DNA from: Hyphomicrobiales bacterium
Lineage (GTDB): Bacteria > Pseudomonadota > Alphaproteobacteria > Rhizobiales > Rhizobiaceae
Assembly (NCBI GenBank): GCA_900470155.1
Contig: UBZT01000028.1
Location: 1-64,000 of the forward strand
Reading direction: 5' to 3'
Length of the DNA: 64,000 nucleotides
The notes under the pieces were generated by a model. The model made no database searches and was not told the DNA's origin. It saw nothing but the letters and a program-made list of their open reading frames with translations. The position numbers and the translations under genes were made by a program. Shown here piece by piece: positions 34,868 to 42,791 of the stretch; position 1 is the stretch's first letter, and every line of letters begins with the position of its first letter.

Positions 34868-34885
34868 TGACAAGTTGTGACAAGT
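34868..34885. promoter_or_regulatory. tandem TGACAAGT repeat upstream of exbB
   Basis: Two copies of TGACAAGT start exactly 10 bases apart (34868 and 34878), one helical turn. They sit in the AT-rich region upstream of exbB where its promoter should be. An iron-responsive regulator (RirA, Irr or Fur/Mur) could bind here, but the repeat matches none of their consensus sites well enough to name one. Confidence 0.35.
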
Positions 34886-34943
34886 AATAATGACGGAGGC
34901 CGCCCAAAAAAGCGGACAATTGCGCACAGGTTACAAATCGGCT

Positions 34944-35867
34944 TCATTCTTGCTGGCGCGAGAAGAGTTCCATGACATCCTCTCGCCGGCACAGCGCCGT
35001 GCCCGCAGTCATCACTGCGGCGGCACCTGCTGCCTGTCCGAAGCGGAACGCCTCGTCGATGCCGTGGCCCTCAGCCAAAGCCCAGATCATGCCTGCGACG
35101 AAACTGTCGCCCGCGCCGACCGCGGATTGCACAGGAACGGAAATAGCGGGCACCCTGACAATCGTGTCGGCGGAAGCCAGTACCGCACCATCGGCGCCGA
35201 GCGTTACGGCGATATGCTGCGCGCATCCCTCGCGCACATAATTTTGCGCGGCCGGTCCGACGCTATCGTGATCGAGCTTTCGTCCCAGAAAGGTTTCAAA
35301 TTCCCCAAGGCTTGGCTTAACCAGGAACATGTTCGCCCGCGCAAGCGCCGACGCCAAGGCAGGGCCGGACGTATCCAGAATGAAATGTGCGCCACTTGCC
35401 GCGGCAAGCTCTGCCATGCGCAGATAGGTTTCATCCGGAACCCCACGGGGCAGACTACCACTGGCAACGATATAGTCGGCATCAGACTTCGCCACGGCCT
35501 CGAAAACAGGCTCAAGTTCCTCAGCGGTAACCAACGGCCCCTCTGGCACAAAACGATATTCCGTATTGGTCGATTGCTCGTGTACAGCATAGGCTACACG
35601 CACCGGATCATGGATGGGAAAGGGCCGCTCAACGATGGAAAGCGGTCGCAGCATCGCCTCCAGCAACTGGCCGGTCGCTCCCCCGGACAGGAACATCAGT
35701 TCGCACTGCCCGCCAAGTTCGCAGATGACCCGTGCGACGTTCACACCGCCTCCACCGGGAAACTGCTGCTGATTGAACGTCCGTGTCTTGTGGGTGTGAC
35801 GGACCACATCGGCATCGCTGGAAATGTCGATTGCCGGATTGAGGGCAATACAGAGGATTTTCTTCAT
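34944..35867 (-). CDS. PfkB-family sugar kinase (6-phosphofructokinase 2-like)
   Basis: A 307-residue ribokinase-fold kinase. The N-terminus (ILCIALNPAIDISSDAD) and the substrate motif FPGGGGVNVARVICELGG resemble Escherichia coli Pfk-2 and 1-phosphofructokinase; the anion-hole motif with catalytic aspartate is VGAGDSFVAGMIWAL. It phosphorylates a sugar phosphate, probably fructose-6-phosphate, tagatose-6-phosphate or fructose-1-phosphate; sequence alone does not decide. It is monocistronic and divergent from the riboflavin synthase gene. Rhizobia usually lack a working PfkA-based glycolysis, which makes a Pfk-2-like enzyme worth noting. Confidence 0.82.
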   Translation of the reverse strand: MKKILCIALNPAIDISSDADVVRHTHKTRTFNQQQFPGGGGVNVARVICELGGQCELMFLSGGATGQLLEAMLRPLSIVERPFPIHDPVRVAYAVHEQSTNTEYRFVPEGPLVTAEELEPVFEAVAKSDADYIVASGSLPRGVPDETYLRMAELAAASGAHFILDTSGPALASALARANMFLVKPSLGEFETFLGRKLDHDSVGPAAQNYVREGCAQHIAVTLGADGAVLASADTIVRVPAISVPVQSAVGAGDSFVAGMIWALAEGHGIDEAFRFGQAAGAAAVMTAGTALCRREDVMELFSRQQE

Positions 35868-36096
35868 GGCTCAATCGATCGCCTTTGCGAGAGAAAAATT
35901 GTGCTCGTGATCTATATCGCCGGACAACTGATCGCGGCAAGCAAGCCGAAAGGCGGGTATCTGCATTGGTTGGATCCACCCAATCCGCCGTGCCGCTCAA
36001 TGCTATGCGATCGTTGAACGCTCCGATCAGAAAACGGGGATTGTCTTTGCAAAAAGAGACATTACGTTTCGCACAATCGCGGAAGGAAAGTCGCCC

Positions 36097-36714
36097 ATGT
36101 ATACCGGTATCGTTCAAACTGTGGCTCCGGTCACCAACATCGTTCGCTATGACGGCTACACGCAATTCCACGTCGAATTGCCTGAGCGCCTGCTCGTCGA
36201 CCTCCAGATCGGCGCCAGTGTTTCGATTGAAGGCGTCTGCCTTTCGGTGACCACCATTACCGGCAACCGTGTTACCTTTGATGCGATGGACGCAACGCTC
36301 GAGCGGACCAATCTCGGTATCTTGACTATTGGCGACGGCGTCAATGTTGAACGATCGGCAAAACCGACCGACGAGAATGGCGGACATAACATTGCCGGCC
36401 ACATTGCATCGACGGCAGAACTCGTGGCCGCCAAGATGACGATGCCTGGTGCCTTCATCCGCTTCCGCATACCGGAAGAATGGGCGAAATACGTCTTCAA
36501 GCGCGGCTACCTCGCGGTCAATGGAGCAAGCTTGACGGTCGCCGAGGCAGACGATGACACATTTACCATCAACCTCATTCCTGAGACACTGCGCCAGACG
36601 ACCTTTCCCCGCTATAAACCGGGCGACCCTCTGAACATCGAAATCGACCATCAGACGATGGTCATGGTCGATGTCGTTGAGCGCACCCTGGAAAGGCTGA
36701 TGGCAAGGGCATAA
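36097..36714 (+). CDS. ribE: riboflavin synthase alpha chain
   Basis: Dismutates two 6,7-dimethyl-8-ribityllumazine to riboflavin. The 205-residue protein shows the two homologous lumazine-binding domains: MYTGIVQTVAPVT ... EGVCLSVTTI ... GHIASTAEL and YLAVNGASLTVAEAD ... INLIPETLRQTT. The C-terminal IEIDHQTMVMVDVVERTLERL matches the trimerisation end. The key Cys, Ser and Asp positions are kept. It is closest in layout to the gamma-proteobacterial enzyme and stands alone, without other rib genes. No FMN riboswitch is recognised in the 229 bases upstream. Confidence 0.93.
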   Translation: MYTGIVQTVAPVTNIVRYDGYTQFHVELPERLLVDLQIGASVSIEGVCLSVTTITGNRVTFDAMDATLERTNLGILTIGDGVNVERSAKPTDENGGHNIAGHIASTAELVAAKMTMPGAFIRFRIPEEWAKYVFKRGYLAVNGASLTVAEADDDTFTINLIPETLRQTTFPRYKPGDPLNIEIDHQTMVMVDVVERTLERLMARA

Positions 36715-36724
36715 GTTGACTGCC

Positions 36725-37117
36725 TCAGTGGCGCCCTTGGCTTGGCACTGACAGACGATCGCCCATCACCGCTGTAAGAACCTTGCGATAATCCGCGGGC
36801 TTTGGAGCGCAGAGCGATCTGGCAATGCCATTTTGCTCAATTTCAGAGATCGCAGACCCCGAAACGACACGGAACGGGATTCCCAGACGGAGGAGGCGCT
36901 GCACCAGCGGCGTTACCGTGCCGTCACGGACTTGAAAATCGAGGATTGCCCCCGAAATATGTTCATGGTCTAGAATGTCCAGCGCATCGCTGACACTTTC
37001 TGTCGTGATCACGTTGACGCCGGCGCGTGCAACGGCATCGGCGGCATCCATCGAAATGAACACATCATCCTCGACAATGAGAATGGTATCGATTGCTAAG
37101 GCATGTCCTGGTCGCAT
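36725..37117 (-). CDS. receiver-only response regulator
   Basis: A 130-residue single-domain CheY-like protein. Acidic-pocket residues are in ILIVEDDVFISMD, the phospho-acceptor Asp in GAILDFQVRDG, the switch Ser in RVVSGSA and the lysine in LCAPKPADY. It lacks an output domain, so it probably acts as a phosphate shuttle or sink. The ATG at 37117 follows AAGGAG; an upstream ATG at 37141 would precede the predicted transcription start. An EcfG-like promoter (TGAAC-N16-CGTT) lies directly upstream, linking it to the general stress response, where single-domain receivers such as SdrG are known partners. Confidence 0.85.
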   Translation of the reverse strand: MRPGHALAIDTILIVEDDVFISMDAADAVARAGVNVITTESVSDALDILDHEHISGAILDFQVRDGTVTPLVQRLLRLGIPFRVVSGSAISEIEQNGIARSLCAPKPADYRKVLTAVMGDRLSVPSQGRH

Positions 37118-37139
37118 CGTTGATCTCCTTCGACAGCAC

Positions 37140-37164
37140 AACGTAGCGCGAAAGCCTTTGTTCA
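37140..37164 (-). promoter_or_regulatory. EcfG/RpoE2-like promoter of the receiver gene
   Basis: Read on the minus strand: TGAAC (37164-37160), 16 bases, CGTT (37143-37140). Only the first base differs from the GGAAC consensus. The start codon lies 23 bases downstream. Confidence 0.55.
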
Positions 37165-37264
37165 GATTTTCTTAAAATGCCAAATGACATGGTAAACAAC
37201 ACCTTAAGGTCTATCTGAGCGATATCGCCCTCAAATGGTAGCCATTGCGATCAATTTGACCGAT

Positions 37265-37289
37265 GGAACAACCAATCACGGACCGCGTT
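37265..37289 (+). promoter_or_regulatory. EcfG/RpoE2 promoter of the SFPASDP protein gene
   Basis: Exact match to the general stress consensus: GGAAC (37265-37269), 16 bases, CGTT (37286-37289). The gene start is 34 bases downstream, with an AGGAGA ribosome site between. Confidence 0.75.
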
Positions 37290-37323
37290 TTTCCTGCACA
37301 TTATTGTCAAAGGAGAGCCAGCC

Positions 37324-37713
37324 ATGCAGATCATTGAAACTCAAGTTCGCGAAGGAAATGGTGTGAAGCCGGGCTTTACCGTCGATTTCATCGGCGATGG
37401 CGACGAACGCATTTCCGTCGAGATGGCACAAACTGCTAGCAATCAGCTGACGCGCGAAAACGCCGTGCAAAAGGCGCAGGTCATCTTGCTGCAGGCCGGT
37501 ACTTTCGGCGCAACCGGAAAGGACTCGCAACCGACGCAGGAGCATGACGGCTCCGCTGAATCCAGCGATGCGGTAAAAAGCCTCAACCAGGAAAAAAAGG
37601 ACGGCAATCGCAGTGGCACTGCATTGCAGGAAGGCCTTGAAGACAGTTTTCCGGCCAGTGACCCCGTCTCGGCAACCTACACGTCAACAGCAGCTACCGA
37701 ACAGAAGCACTAA
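37324..37713 (+). CDS. small hydrophilic stress protein with SFPASDP motif
   Basis: A 129-residue soluble protein, unrecognised in function. The N-terminal 60 residues look folded (GFTVDFIGDGDERISVEMAQ); the C-terminal half is polar and probably disordered, ending in GLEDSFPASDPVSATY. That SFPASDP motif recurs in many small alphaproteobacterial proteins of the stress regulon. A perfect EcfG-type promoter precedes the gene and a strong terminator follows, so it is a monocistronic stress gene. Confidence 0.75.
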   Translation: MQIIETQVREGNGVKPGFTVDFIGDGDERISVEMAQTASNQLTRENAVQKAQVILLQAGTFGATGKDSQPTQEHDGSAESSDAVKSLNQEKKDGNRSGTALQEGLEDSFPASDPVSATYTSTAATEQKH

Positions 37714-37717
37714 CTAG

Positions 37718-37752
37718 AACGGCAGCGATCGCTGAGATCGCTGCCGTTTTCG
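37718..37752 (+). terminator. rho-independent terminator
   Basis: ACGGCAGCGATC pairs with GATCGCTGCCGT (12 pairs, five-base loop GCTGA), followed by TTTTC. Ends the SFPASDP protein transcript; mgtC begins about 12 bases later. Confidence 0.85.
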
Positions 37753-37763
37753 GATTCAGCACC

Positions 37764-38246
37764 ATGCCAAGCGACTTTATAACTTTCGGTACCGAAACCA
37801 GCCTTCCATTGTCATCGATCATTATGCGCCTACTGATCGCTTTGGTCTGTGGCGGCGCCATTGGTTTCGAACGGGAATGGCGCAGCCGTGCGGCAGGTTT
37901 GCGGACCCATATTCTCGTGTGCCTTTCAGCGGCAATCGTTGCAATTCTTACCATCGAAATCGTGCACTACGACACCTTTCAGGGCGACGGCGTCACCATG
38001 GATCCGCTCCGTCTGATTGAAGCGGTAACCGCCGGCGTTGCATTTCTTGCCGCCGGCATGATCGTCTATTCCAAAGGGGAGGTTCAGGGATTGACGACAG
38101 GAGCCGGTCTCTGGTTTGCCGGGTCAATCGGCTTGTCCTGCGGCCTTGGCTTTTGGCAGGTCGGGCTCATCGCCACCGTCTTTGCACTGTCCGTTCTCTG
38201 GCTGTTGCACCTGCTGGGAGACAAATTACCCCGTGGTGACGAGTAG
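37764..38246 (+). CDS. MgtC/SapB family membrane protein
   Basis: A 160-residue inner-membrane protein with four or five helices. The family signature is clear in ALVCGGAIGFEREWRSRAAGLRTH and the following helices (EAVTAGVAFLAAGMIVY, GLTTGAGLWFAGSIGLSCG). MgtC proteins help cells survive low magnesium and acid, in part through the F-type ATPase; this short form lacks the C-terminal ACT-like domain of Salmonella MgtC. It begins right after the upstream terminator, so its promoter must overlap it. Confidence 0.87.
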   Translation: MPSDFITFGTETSLPLSSIIMRLLIALVCGGAIGFEREWRSRAAGLRTHILVCLSAAIVAILTIEIVHYDTFQGDGVTMDPLRLIEAVTAGVAFLAAGMIVYSKGEVQGLTTGAGLWFAGSIGLSCGLGFWQVGLIATVFALSVLWLLHLLGDKLPRGDE

Positions 38247-38258
38247 ACGGCATCAACG

Positions 38259-39053
38259 TCACCGCAACAGGCTCTGTCCTCCATCGATCCAGATTGGCGT
38301 ACCGGTGACATGACGCGCGCGATCCGAAGCCAGGAAAACGATCGTTTCAGCCACATCATCAACCGTTCCAGCCTCCCCTCCCGTCAGCGGTATATCGCCA
38401 AGGGGGAAATCCACGGGCACTTCAGTCTGCGCGCGCTTTCGCATATGCGTATTGTCGTCGATCTCGGTGTCGATGGCGCCGGGACAAACAGCATTGATCC
38501 TGATCCGGTATCGCCCAAGCTCCAGAGCGAGTTGCTGGACCATCGCAAGCTGGGCGGCCTTGGTCGCGGAATATGCCGTCGCGCCAGGTGTCGTGAAGGT
38601 GCGTGTCCCATTGATCGATGAGACGACAACAATCGAACCGCCAGTCTTCTTCATGCAGGCCACGCCATAATGCAGGGTGAGATAGGTCCCACGCAGATTG
38701 ATCGCTATTGTTTGATCAAACTCTGCGGGCTCCATATCGTCGATCGGAGCCCAGATCCCGTTGATGCCCGCATTGGCGACAATGATATCCAGCCTGCCGG
38801 TGGTCTCAAACAAAGTGCTCACCGCCTTGGACATATCCTCGTCGACACTGACATCGGCAACAAGCACCATGCCCTGGCCACCTTCCGCCTCTATGTCGCG
38901 CATCACCGACTGCAATTCGTCTTCGGTGCGTCCAAGCAATCCGACGAAAGCGCCCTCACGCGCGAGCTTAAGGGCAGCCCCCATGCCAATGCCTGATCCG
39001 GCCCCCGTGACAAGAGCAGTCCGTTGGGCGAATTCCTTTTTCTCCCGCCCCAT
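38259..39053 (-). CDS. short-chain dehydrogenase/reductase
   Basis: A 264-residue classical SDR. The cofactor site is TALVTGAGSGIGMGAALKLA, NAG is present in IIVANAGIN, and the catalytic Ser-Tyr-Lys set is in VVSSINGTRTF and TAYSATKAAQLAM. The substrate is unknown. The ATG at 39053 overlaps the stop of the DUF3008 gene by one base (TGATG), so the two are translationally coupled; a TTG at 39056 is an alternative start. Through that gene it is probably under EcfG control. Confidence 0.9.
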   Translation of the reverse strand: MGREKKEFAQRTALVTGAGSGIGMGAALKLAREGAFVGLLGRTEDELQSVMRDIEAEGGQGMVLVADVSVDEDMSKAVSTLFETTGRLDIIVANAGINGIWAPIDDMEPAEFDQTIAINLRGTYLTLHYGVACMKKTGGSIVVVSSINGTRTFTTPGATAYSATKAAQLAMVQQLALELGRYRIRINAVCPGAIDTEIDDNTHMRKRAQTEVPVDFPLGDIPLTGGEAGTVDDVAETIVFLASDRARHVTGTPIWIDGGQSLLR

Positions 39054-39241
39054 CAACGATCGCCAGCGCGCTCAGGTTTACCCTTGCGCTTGGTGGAGGC
39101 GAGTTCCTTGAGCTCCCTCTTCGTCATGTTCTGCGCCATGTCGCGGGAGGCAGCCTTGAGTTCTGATTTTTCAATATCTCCCCGTTTGGCTGCCAGTGCA
39201 GCCCCCGCCGCCTTCTGCTGCGCTTTCGATTTTGCTGGCAT
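39053..39241 (-). CDS. DUF3008 family small protein
   Basis: A 62-residue, highly charged, lysine- and alanine-rich protein. The ends MPAKSKAQQKAAGAALAAKR and STKRKGKPERA match DUF3008 proteins, which are common in rhizobia. Function unknown; the composition suggests a desiccation or nucleic-acid-associated role, but that is a guess. It is upstream of and coupled to the SDR gene, and an EcfG-like promoter lies about 55 bases upstream. Confidence 0.8.
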   Translation of the reverse strand: MPAKSKAQQKAAGAALAAKRGDIEKSELKAASRDMAQNMTKRELKELASTKRKGKPERAGDR

Positions 39242-39294
39242 GATGTCACTCCGAAAATGAGGGCATAGATGATGCTCGATTCACATCATCACAA

Positions 39295-39320
39295 AACCGG
39301 CAAGCGCATGGAAATGTTCC
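39295..39320 (-). promoter_or_regulatory. EcfG/RpoE2-like promoter of DUF3008-SDR
   Basis: Read on the minus strand: GGAAC (39320-39316), 17 bases, GGTT (39298-39295). The -10 matches the invariant GTT; the start codon is 53 bases downstream. Confidence 0.55.
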
Positions 39321-39400
39321 TCCCTCGCCAGAGCTTCAGCGGAACAAAACCGCGCTTGGCGATTTAACCGGCGCAAACTCCAGCCATTCGAGGAACTTTG

Positions 39401-41479
39401 ATGGACGCCAGCAGCAAGAATTTCACCGTCGAAGCCGGCGATTGGCAGCAACTAGGTGCGCGCTATGATGGCGCAGGCACCAATTTTGCTCTCTTCTCCG
39501 CCCATGCCGAGCGCGTCGAACTCTGCCTGTTCAACGAAAGCGGCGACGTCGAGATCGCCAGAATCGAGCTTCCCGAATACACCAACGAAATCTGGCACGG
39601 CTATCTACCCGGCGTCGGTCCGGGAATGCTCTACGGCTTCCGGGTGCATGGGCCGCACGATCCTGCCAACGGCCATCGCTTCAACGCCAACAAGCTGCTG
39701 CTTGATCCATACGCGCGGGAACTCGTCGGCGACTTTGCCTGGTCGGAGGCGCATTTCGGCTACGACATGAACAGCGATGACAAGGACCTGTCTTTCAACA
39801 CCCTCGATAGCGCTTCCGTCACACCGAAATGCCGGGTGATCGACCCGAGCGCCAGCCGTATCAGCAACGAGTTCAGCAGAATCCCCTGGGCCGACACGAT
39901 TGTCTATGAGACGCATGTCAAGGGTTTCACCCAACTGCACCAGGCCATTCCCGAACATCTGCGCGGCACGTTCGAAGGATTGGGACACAAGGCAGCGGTC
40001 GACTATGTCAAGAGCCTTGGCATCACCTCGATCGAACTCTTGCCCATCCATGCCTTCCCGGATGACAGCCATCTTCTCGATCGGGGTCTTCGCAATTATT
40101 GGGGCTACAACACCATCGGCTTCTTCTCACCGGCAAGTCGCTACTATGGCCCGAACGGCCTGGCCGGCTTTCGTGACATGGTGCGTGCCTTCCATGACGG
40201 TGGGATCGAGGTCATCCTCGACGTGGTGTACAACCACACCGCCGAGGGCAACGAAATGGGGCCAACCCTGTCCTTCAAGGGCATCGACAATTTCTCGTAT
40301 TATCGCACCCTGCCCGACAATCATCGCTATTACATCAACGATACCGGCACCGGAAACACGGTCAACACATCCCATCCGCGAGTGCTGCAAATGGTGATGG
40401 ACAGCCTGCGCTACTGGTCGGAAGAGATGCATGTCGATGGGTTTCGCTTCGATCTCGGCACCATTCTGGGACGCGAGCCGGAAGGCTTCGACCAGCGCGG
40501 CGGTTACTTTGACGCGGTCTGCCAGGATCCTGTCCTGTCGAAGGTCAAGCTGATCGGCGAGCCCTGGGACATTGGCCCGGGTGGTTATCAGGTCGGCGGC
40601 TTTCCACCGGGATGGGCGGAGTGGAACGACAAGTATCGCGACTCGACCCGCGAATATTGGCTCAACGGTGACAATTGCGCACCCGACTTTGCCGCACGCC
40701 TGCTCGGCTCCGGCGACATCTACGACCTGCGCGGTCGTCGTCCCTGGGCCAGTGTCAATTTCATCACCGCGCATGATGGCTTCACGCTGAATGACCTCGT
40801 GTCTTATGACAGCAAGCACAACGAGGCGAATGGCGAGGACAATAACGACGGCCACAATGACAATCGCAGCCACAACTATGGCACCGAAGGGCCGACCGAC
40901 GACGAAGGCATCATTGCCCTGCGCGAGCGCCAGAAGCGCAATTTCCTCGCGACGCTGTTCTTCTCGCACGGCACGCCGATGCTGCTGGCCGGCGACGAGT
41001 TCGGCCGTTCGCAAATGGGCAACAACAACGGCTATTGTCAGGACAGCGAGATCAGCTGGCTGCATTGGGACAACCTGCCGCCCACCTGCGACGAGTTGCG
41101 CGAATTCACCCGCCGTCTCATCGAGCTGCGTAAGGCACAACCACTGCTTCGCCGCTCCAATTGGCGCGATGGCACCGTGATTGACTGGTACAATGTGACC
41201 GGTGGCACACAAAAGCCGGAACACTGGCTGGATGGAAACCCCTTGGCCTTGAGGTTGATGCGTTCCGATCTGGATGACCAGCAAGGCGTCTGGTCGGAGA
41301 TCTTGCTTATGTTCAACCCCGTCGACCAGGATATCCACTTCACCATTCCGAAGACGGATGGCGGCGACTGGACCCTGGAAATGACAACCTTTGATCCAAG
41401 CCGTGCGGGCGATCACGCACAGGCAGGCACGCCCTTCCTGCTTCAGGCGCGATCCCTAGCGGTGTTTCGACGAGCTTGA
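39401..41479 (+). CDS. glgX: glycogen debranching enzyme (GlgX, isoamylase type)
   Basis: A 692-residue GH13 enzyme that hydrolyses alpha-1,6 branches of phosphorylase-limit glycogen. An N-terminal carbohydrate-binding module 48 (GARYDGAGTNFALFSAHAE) is followed by the barrel with the nucleophile Asp in VDGFRFDLGTILG, the acid Glu in KLIGEPWDIGPGGYQVGGFP and the stabilising Asp in FITAHDGFTLNDLVSY. The ATG at 39401 has GAGGAAC upstream. No other glg genes are next to it, so it works with synthesis and phosphorylase genes located elsewhere. Confidence 0.95.
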   Translation: MDASSKNFTVEAGDWQQLGARYDGAGTNFALFSAHAERVELCLFNESGDVEIARIELPEYTNEIWHGYLPGVGPGMLYGFRVHGPHDPANGHRFNANKLLLDPYARELVGDFAWSEAHFGYDMNSDDKDLSFNTLDSASVTPKCRVIDPSASRISNEFSRIPWADTIVYETHVKGFTQLHQAIPEHLRGTFEGLGHKAAVDYVKSLGITSIELLPIHAFPDDSHLLDRGLRNYWGYNTIGFFSPASRYYGPNGLAGFRDMVRAFHDGGIEVILDVVYNHTAEGNEMGPTLSFKGIDNFSYYRTLPDNHRYYINDTGTGNTVNTSHPRVLQMVMDSLRYWSEEMHVDGFRFDLGTILGREPEGFDQRGGYFDAVCQDPVLSKVKLIGEPWDIGPGGYQVGGFPPGWAEWNDKYRDSTREYWLNGDNCAPDFAARLLGSGDIYDLRGRRPWASVNFITAHDGFTLNDLVSYDSKHNEANGEDNNDGHNDNRSHNYGTEGPTDDEGIIALRERQKRNFLATLFFSHGTPMLLAGDEFGRSQMGNNNGYCQDSEISWLHWDNLPPTCDELREFTRRLIELRKAQPLLRRSNWRDGTVIDWYNVTGGTQKPEHWLDGNPLALRLMRSDLDDQQGVWSEILLMFNPVDQDIHFTIPKTDGGDWTLEMTTFDPSRAGDHAQAGTPFLLQARSLAVFRRA

Positions 41480-41502
41480 AACTGTACCGAGTAGCGGTGG
41501 TT

Positions 41503-42510
41503 TCAGGCCTCCGCTACTCGGGTCAAAACCTCAAAATCATAAAACTGGCCGGCAACGAACAAGCGCCGCGCCGAAATCGACACCGAAACGCTCTCGCCGG
41601 CCGCATTGCGAATGTCCGCAAGCTGGCCGGTATAGCCGCCATCCCGATCGAGCAGCATCAGCCGATAGGCCCGGGCTTCACTGCATGACACGATGCCGGA
41701 AGCCACCATTTCATGTCCCCGGATCTGGTCCCAGTTACTGCCTACAAGATCAAGATAAGCCTGATTCACCCGGATATAGCGTGAGGTATTCTGCCCAATG
41801 GTGGAAATCGAAAATGCCACCGGCGACAGGTCGAACAGCGCCTGGATGACCGGATCAGACATCGCAGCGTTCTCTGCCTGCGCCAAGTCTGCCGCCGTAT
41901 AACCGTCCGTTTCATCGCGAGGCGCGAGATCAAAGTCAGCAGGCAGCGAGAGCTCGTCTCGCAGGACCGCAACAAGCCGCCAAAGGTCCACCTCGAGAAA
42001 AAGCGATTTATGGCTTTCATCTACCAAATGCAGGCTTTCCGGCACTTGCGAAATCAACGTCTGCAGACGCGATGCGTTGTGCCTGACGGAATCGGCGTGC
42101 ATAAGGACGTGGAACTGCTCGATCGTTATCTGGCGTGTTTGCCGATATGCCTCTTCCAGCCGCAGCCTGCGCTGTTCCTCGACATCTTCGATCGGAGTGA
42201 CGCCATCTGCAATCGGAAGGCCTTCGAGCAAGGACCAGACCCGCGCTTCGTCGGGCGATGTTTCAAGCTTTGACCCCATCTGTGGAGCGAATCGAACCAA
42301 TGCCAGGATCGTCTCGACGTCGAATTCGTCGACATTGACAGCGTGCCTTTCGCCGAGTGCGTCCTGCGTAAGGGCAGTCAGACGACTTGGCGCGCGATTG
42401 TCGTCGAGATACAGGCTGACTTCGCAGATATCCTCCGGAAAACTGAGCCAGGGATACTCGCTGCGAAAAACCGCCAGCGTGTCAGTGTTCAAAACCGCAA
42501 CAGCGTACAT
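41503..42510 (-). CDS. PAS-domain protein without output domain
   Basis: A 335-residue cytosolic protein. Residues about 215-335 form a PAS fold (ALFDLSPVAFSISTIGQNTS, RYIRVNQAYLDLVG, VSISARRLFVAGQFYDFEVL). The first 210 residues are unrecognised, largely helical and acidic. There is no kinase, cyclase or DNA-binding domain, so it may act by protein-protein contact. It lies convergent with glgX, 24 bases away, in its own transcription unit. Confidence 0.75.
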   Translation of the reverse strand: MYAVAVLNTDTLAVFRSEYPWLSFPEDICEVSLYLDDNRAPSRLTALTQDALGERHAVNVDEFDVETILALVRFAPQMGSKLETSPDEARVWSLLEGLPIADGVTPIEDVEEQRRLRLEEAYRQTRQITIEQFHVLMHADSVRHNASRLQTLISQVPESLHLVDESHKSLFLEVDLWRLVAVLRDELSLPADFDLAPRDETDGYTAADLAQAENAAMSDPVIQALFDLSPVAFSISTIGQNTSRYIRVNQAYLDLVGSNWDQIRGHEMVASGIVSCSEARAYRLMLLDRDGGYTGQLADIRNAAGESVSVSISARRLFVAGQFYDFEVLTRVAEA

Positions 42511-42791
42511 ACCATCTCCTATCCAGTCGTCTGGCGATAAGCTGAGATGGCTTCAGTAGAAGAATTTCAGGTTGCCTCAACATACCCAAAACCCTCCATG
42601 CCGAACCACGGACGAACCCGCCTCGCCGGACGTTATGCCCAAGATATGTCCGGGAATCCTAGAGTCTGATTGGGTAAAAGGCGGAGAATTATATATGTTT
42701 TTATTATCATAGACGCAAGAATGTTACACATCGGCACCAGAATCCCTAAAAAGAAACTGGTGCCGATTTGGCAACAAATTCAATCCAAGCC
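42511..42791. other. 281-base intergenic region with gcdH 3' hairpin
   Basis: Lies between the PAS gene and gcdH, both on the minus strand. It has an AT-rich stretch at about 42680-42725 that may hold the PAS gene promoter. A hairpin sits at 42730-42767. No small gene is convincing. Confidence 0.5.
42730..42767 (-). terminator. hairpin downstream of gcdH
   Basis: ATCGGCACCAG and CTGGTGCCGAT are perfect 11-base complements separated by 16 bases, beginning 24 bases after the gcdH stop. There is no T run past the stem, but its position favours a transcript end. Confidence 0.55.

Noticed and set aside
35868..36096. Possible FMN riboswitch before riboflavin synthase
   Set aside because: None of the conserved RFN core segments could be found; the gap looks like an ordinary divergent promoter region.
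40127..41416. 429-codon open frame antisense to glgX
   Set aside because: Shadow frame; valine/isoleucine/alanine repeats without domain pattern.
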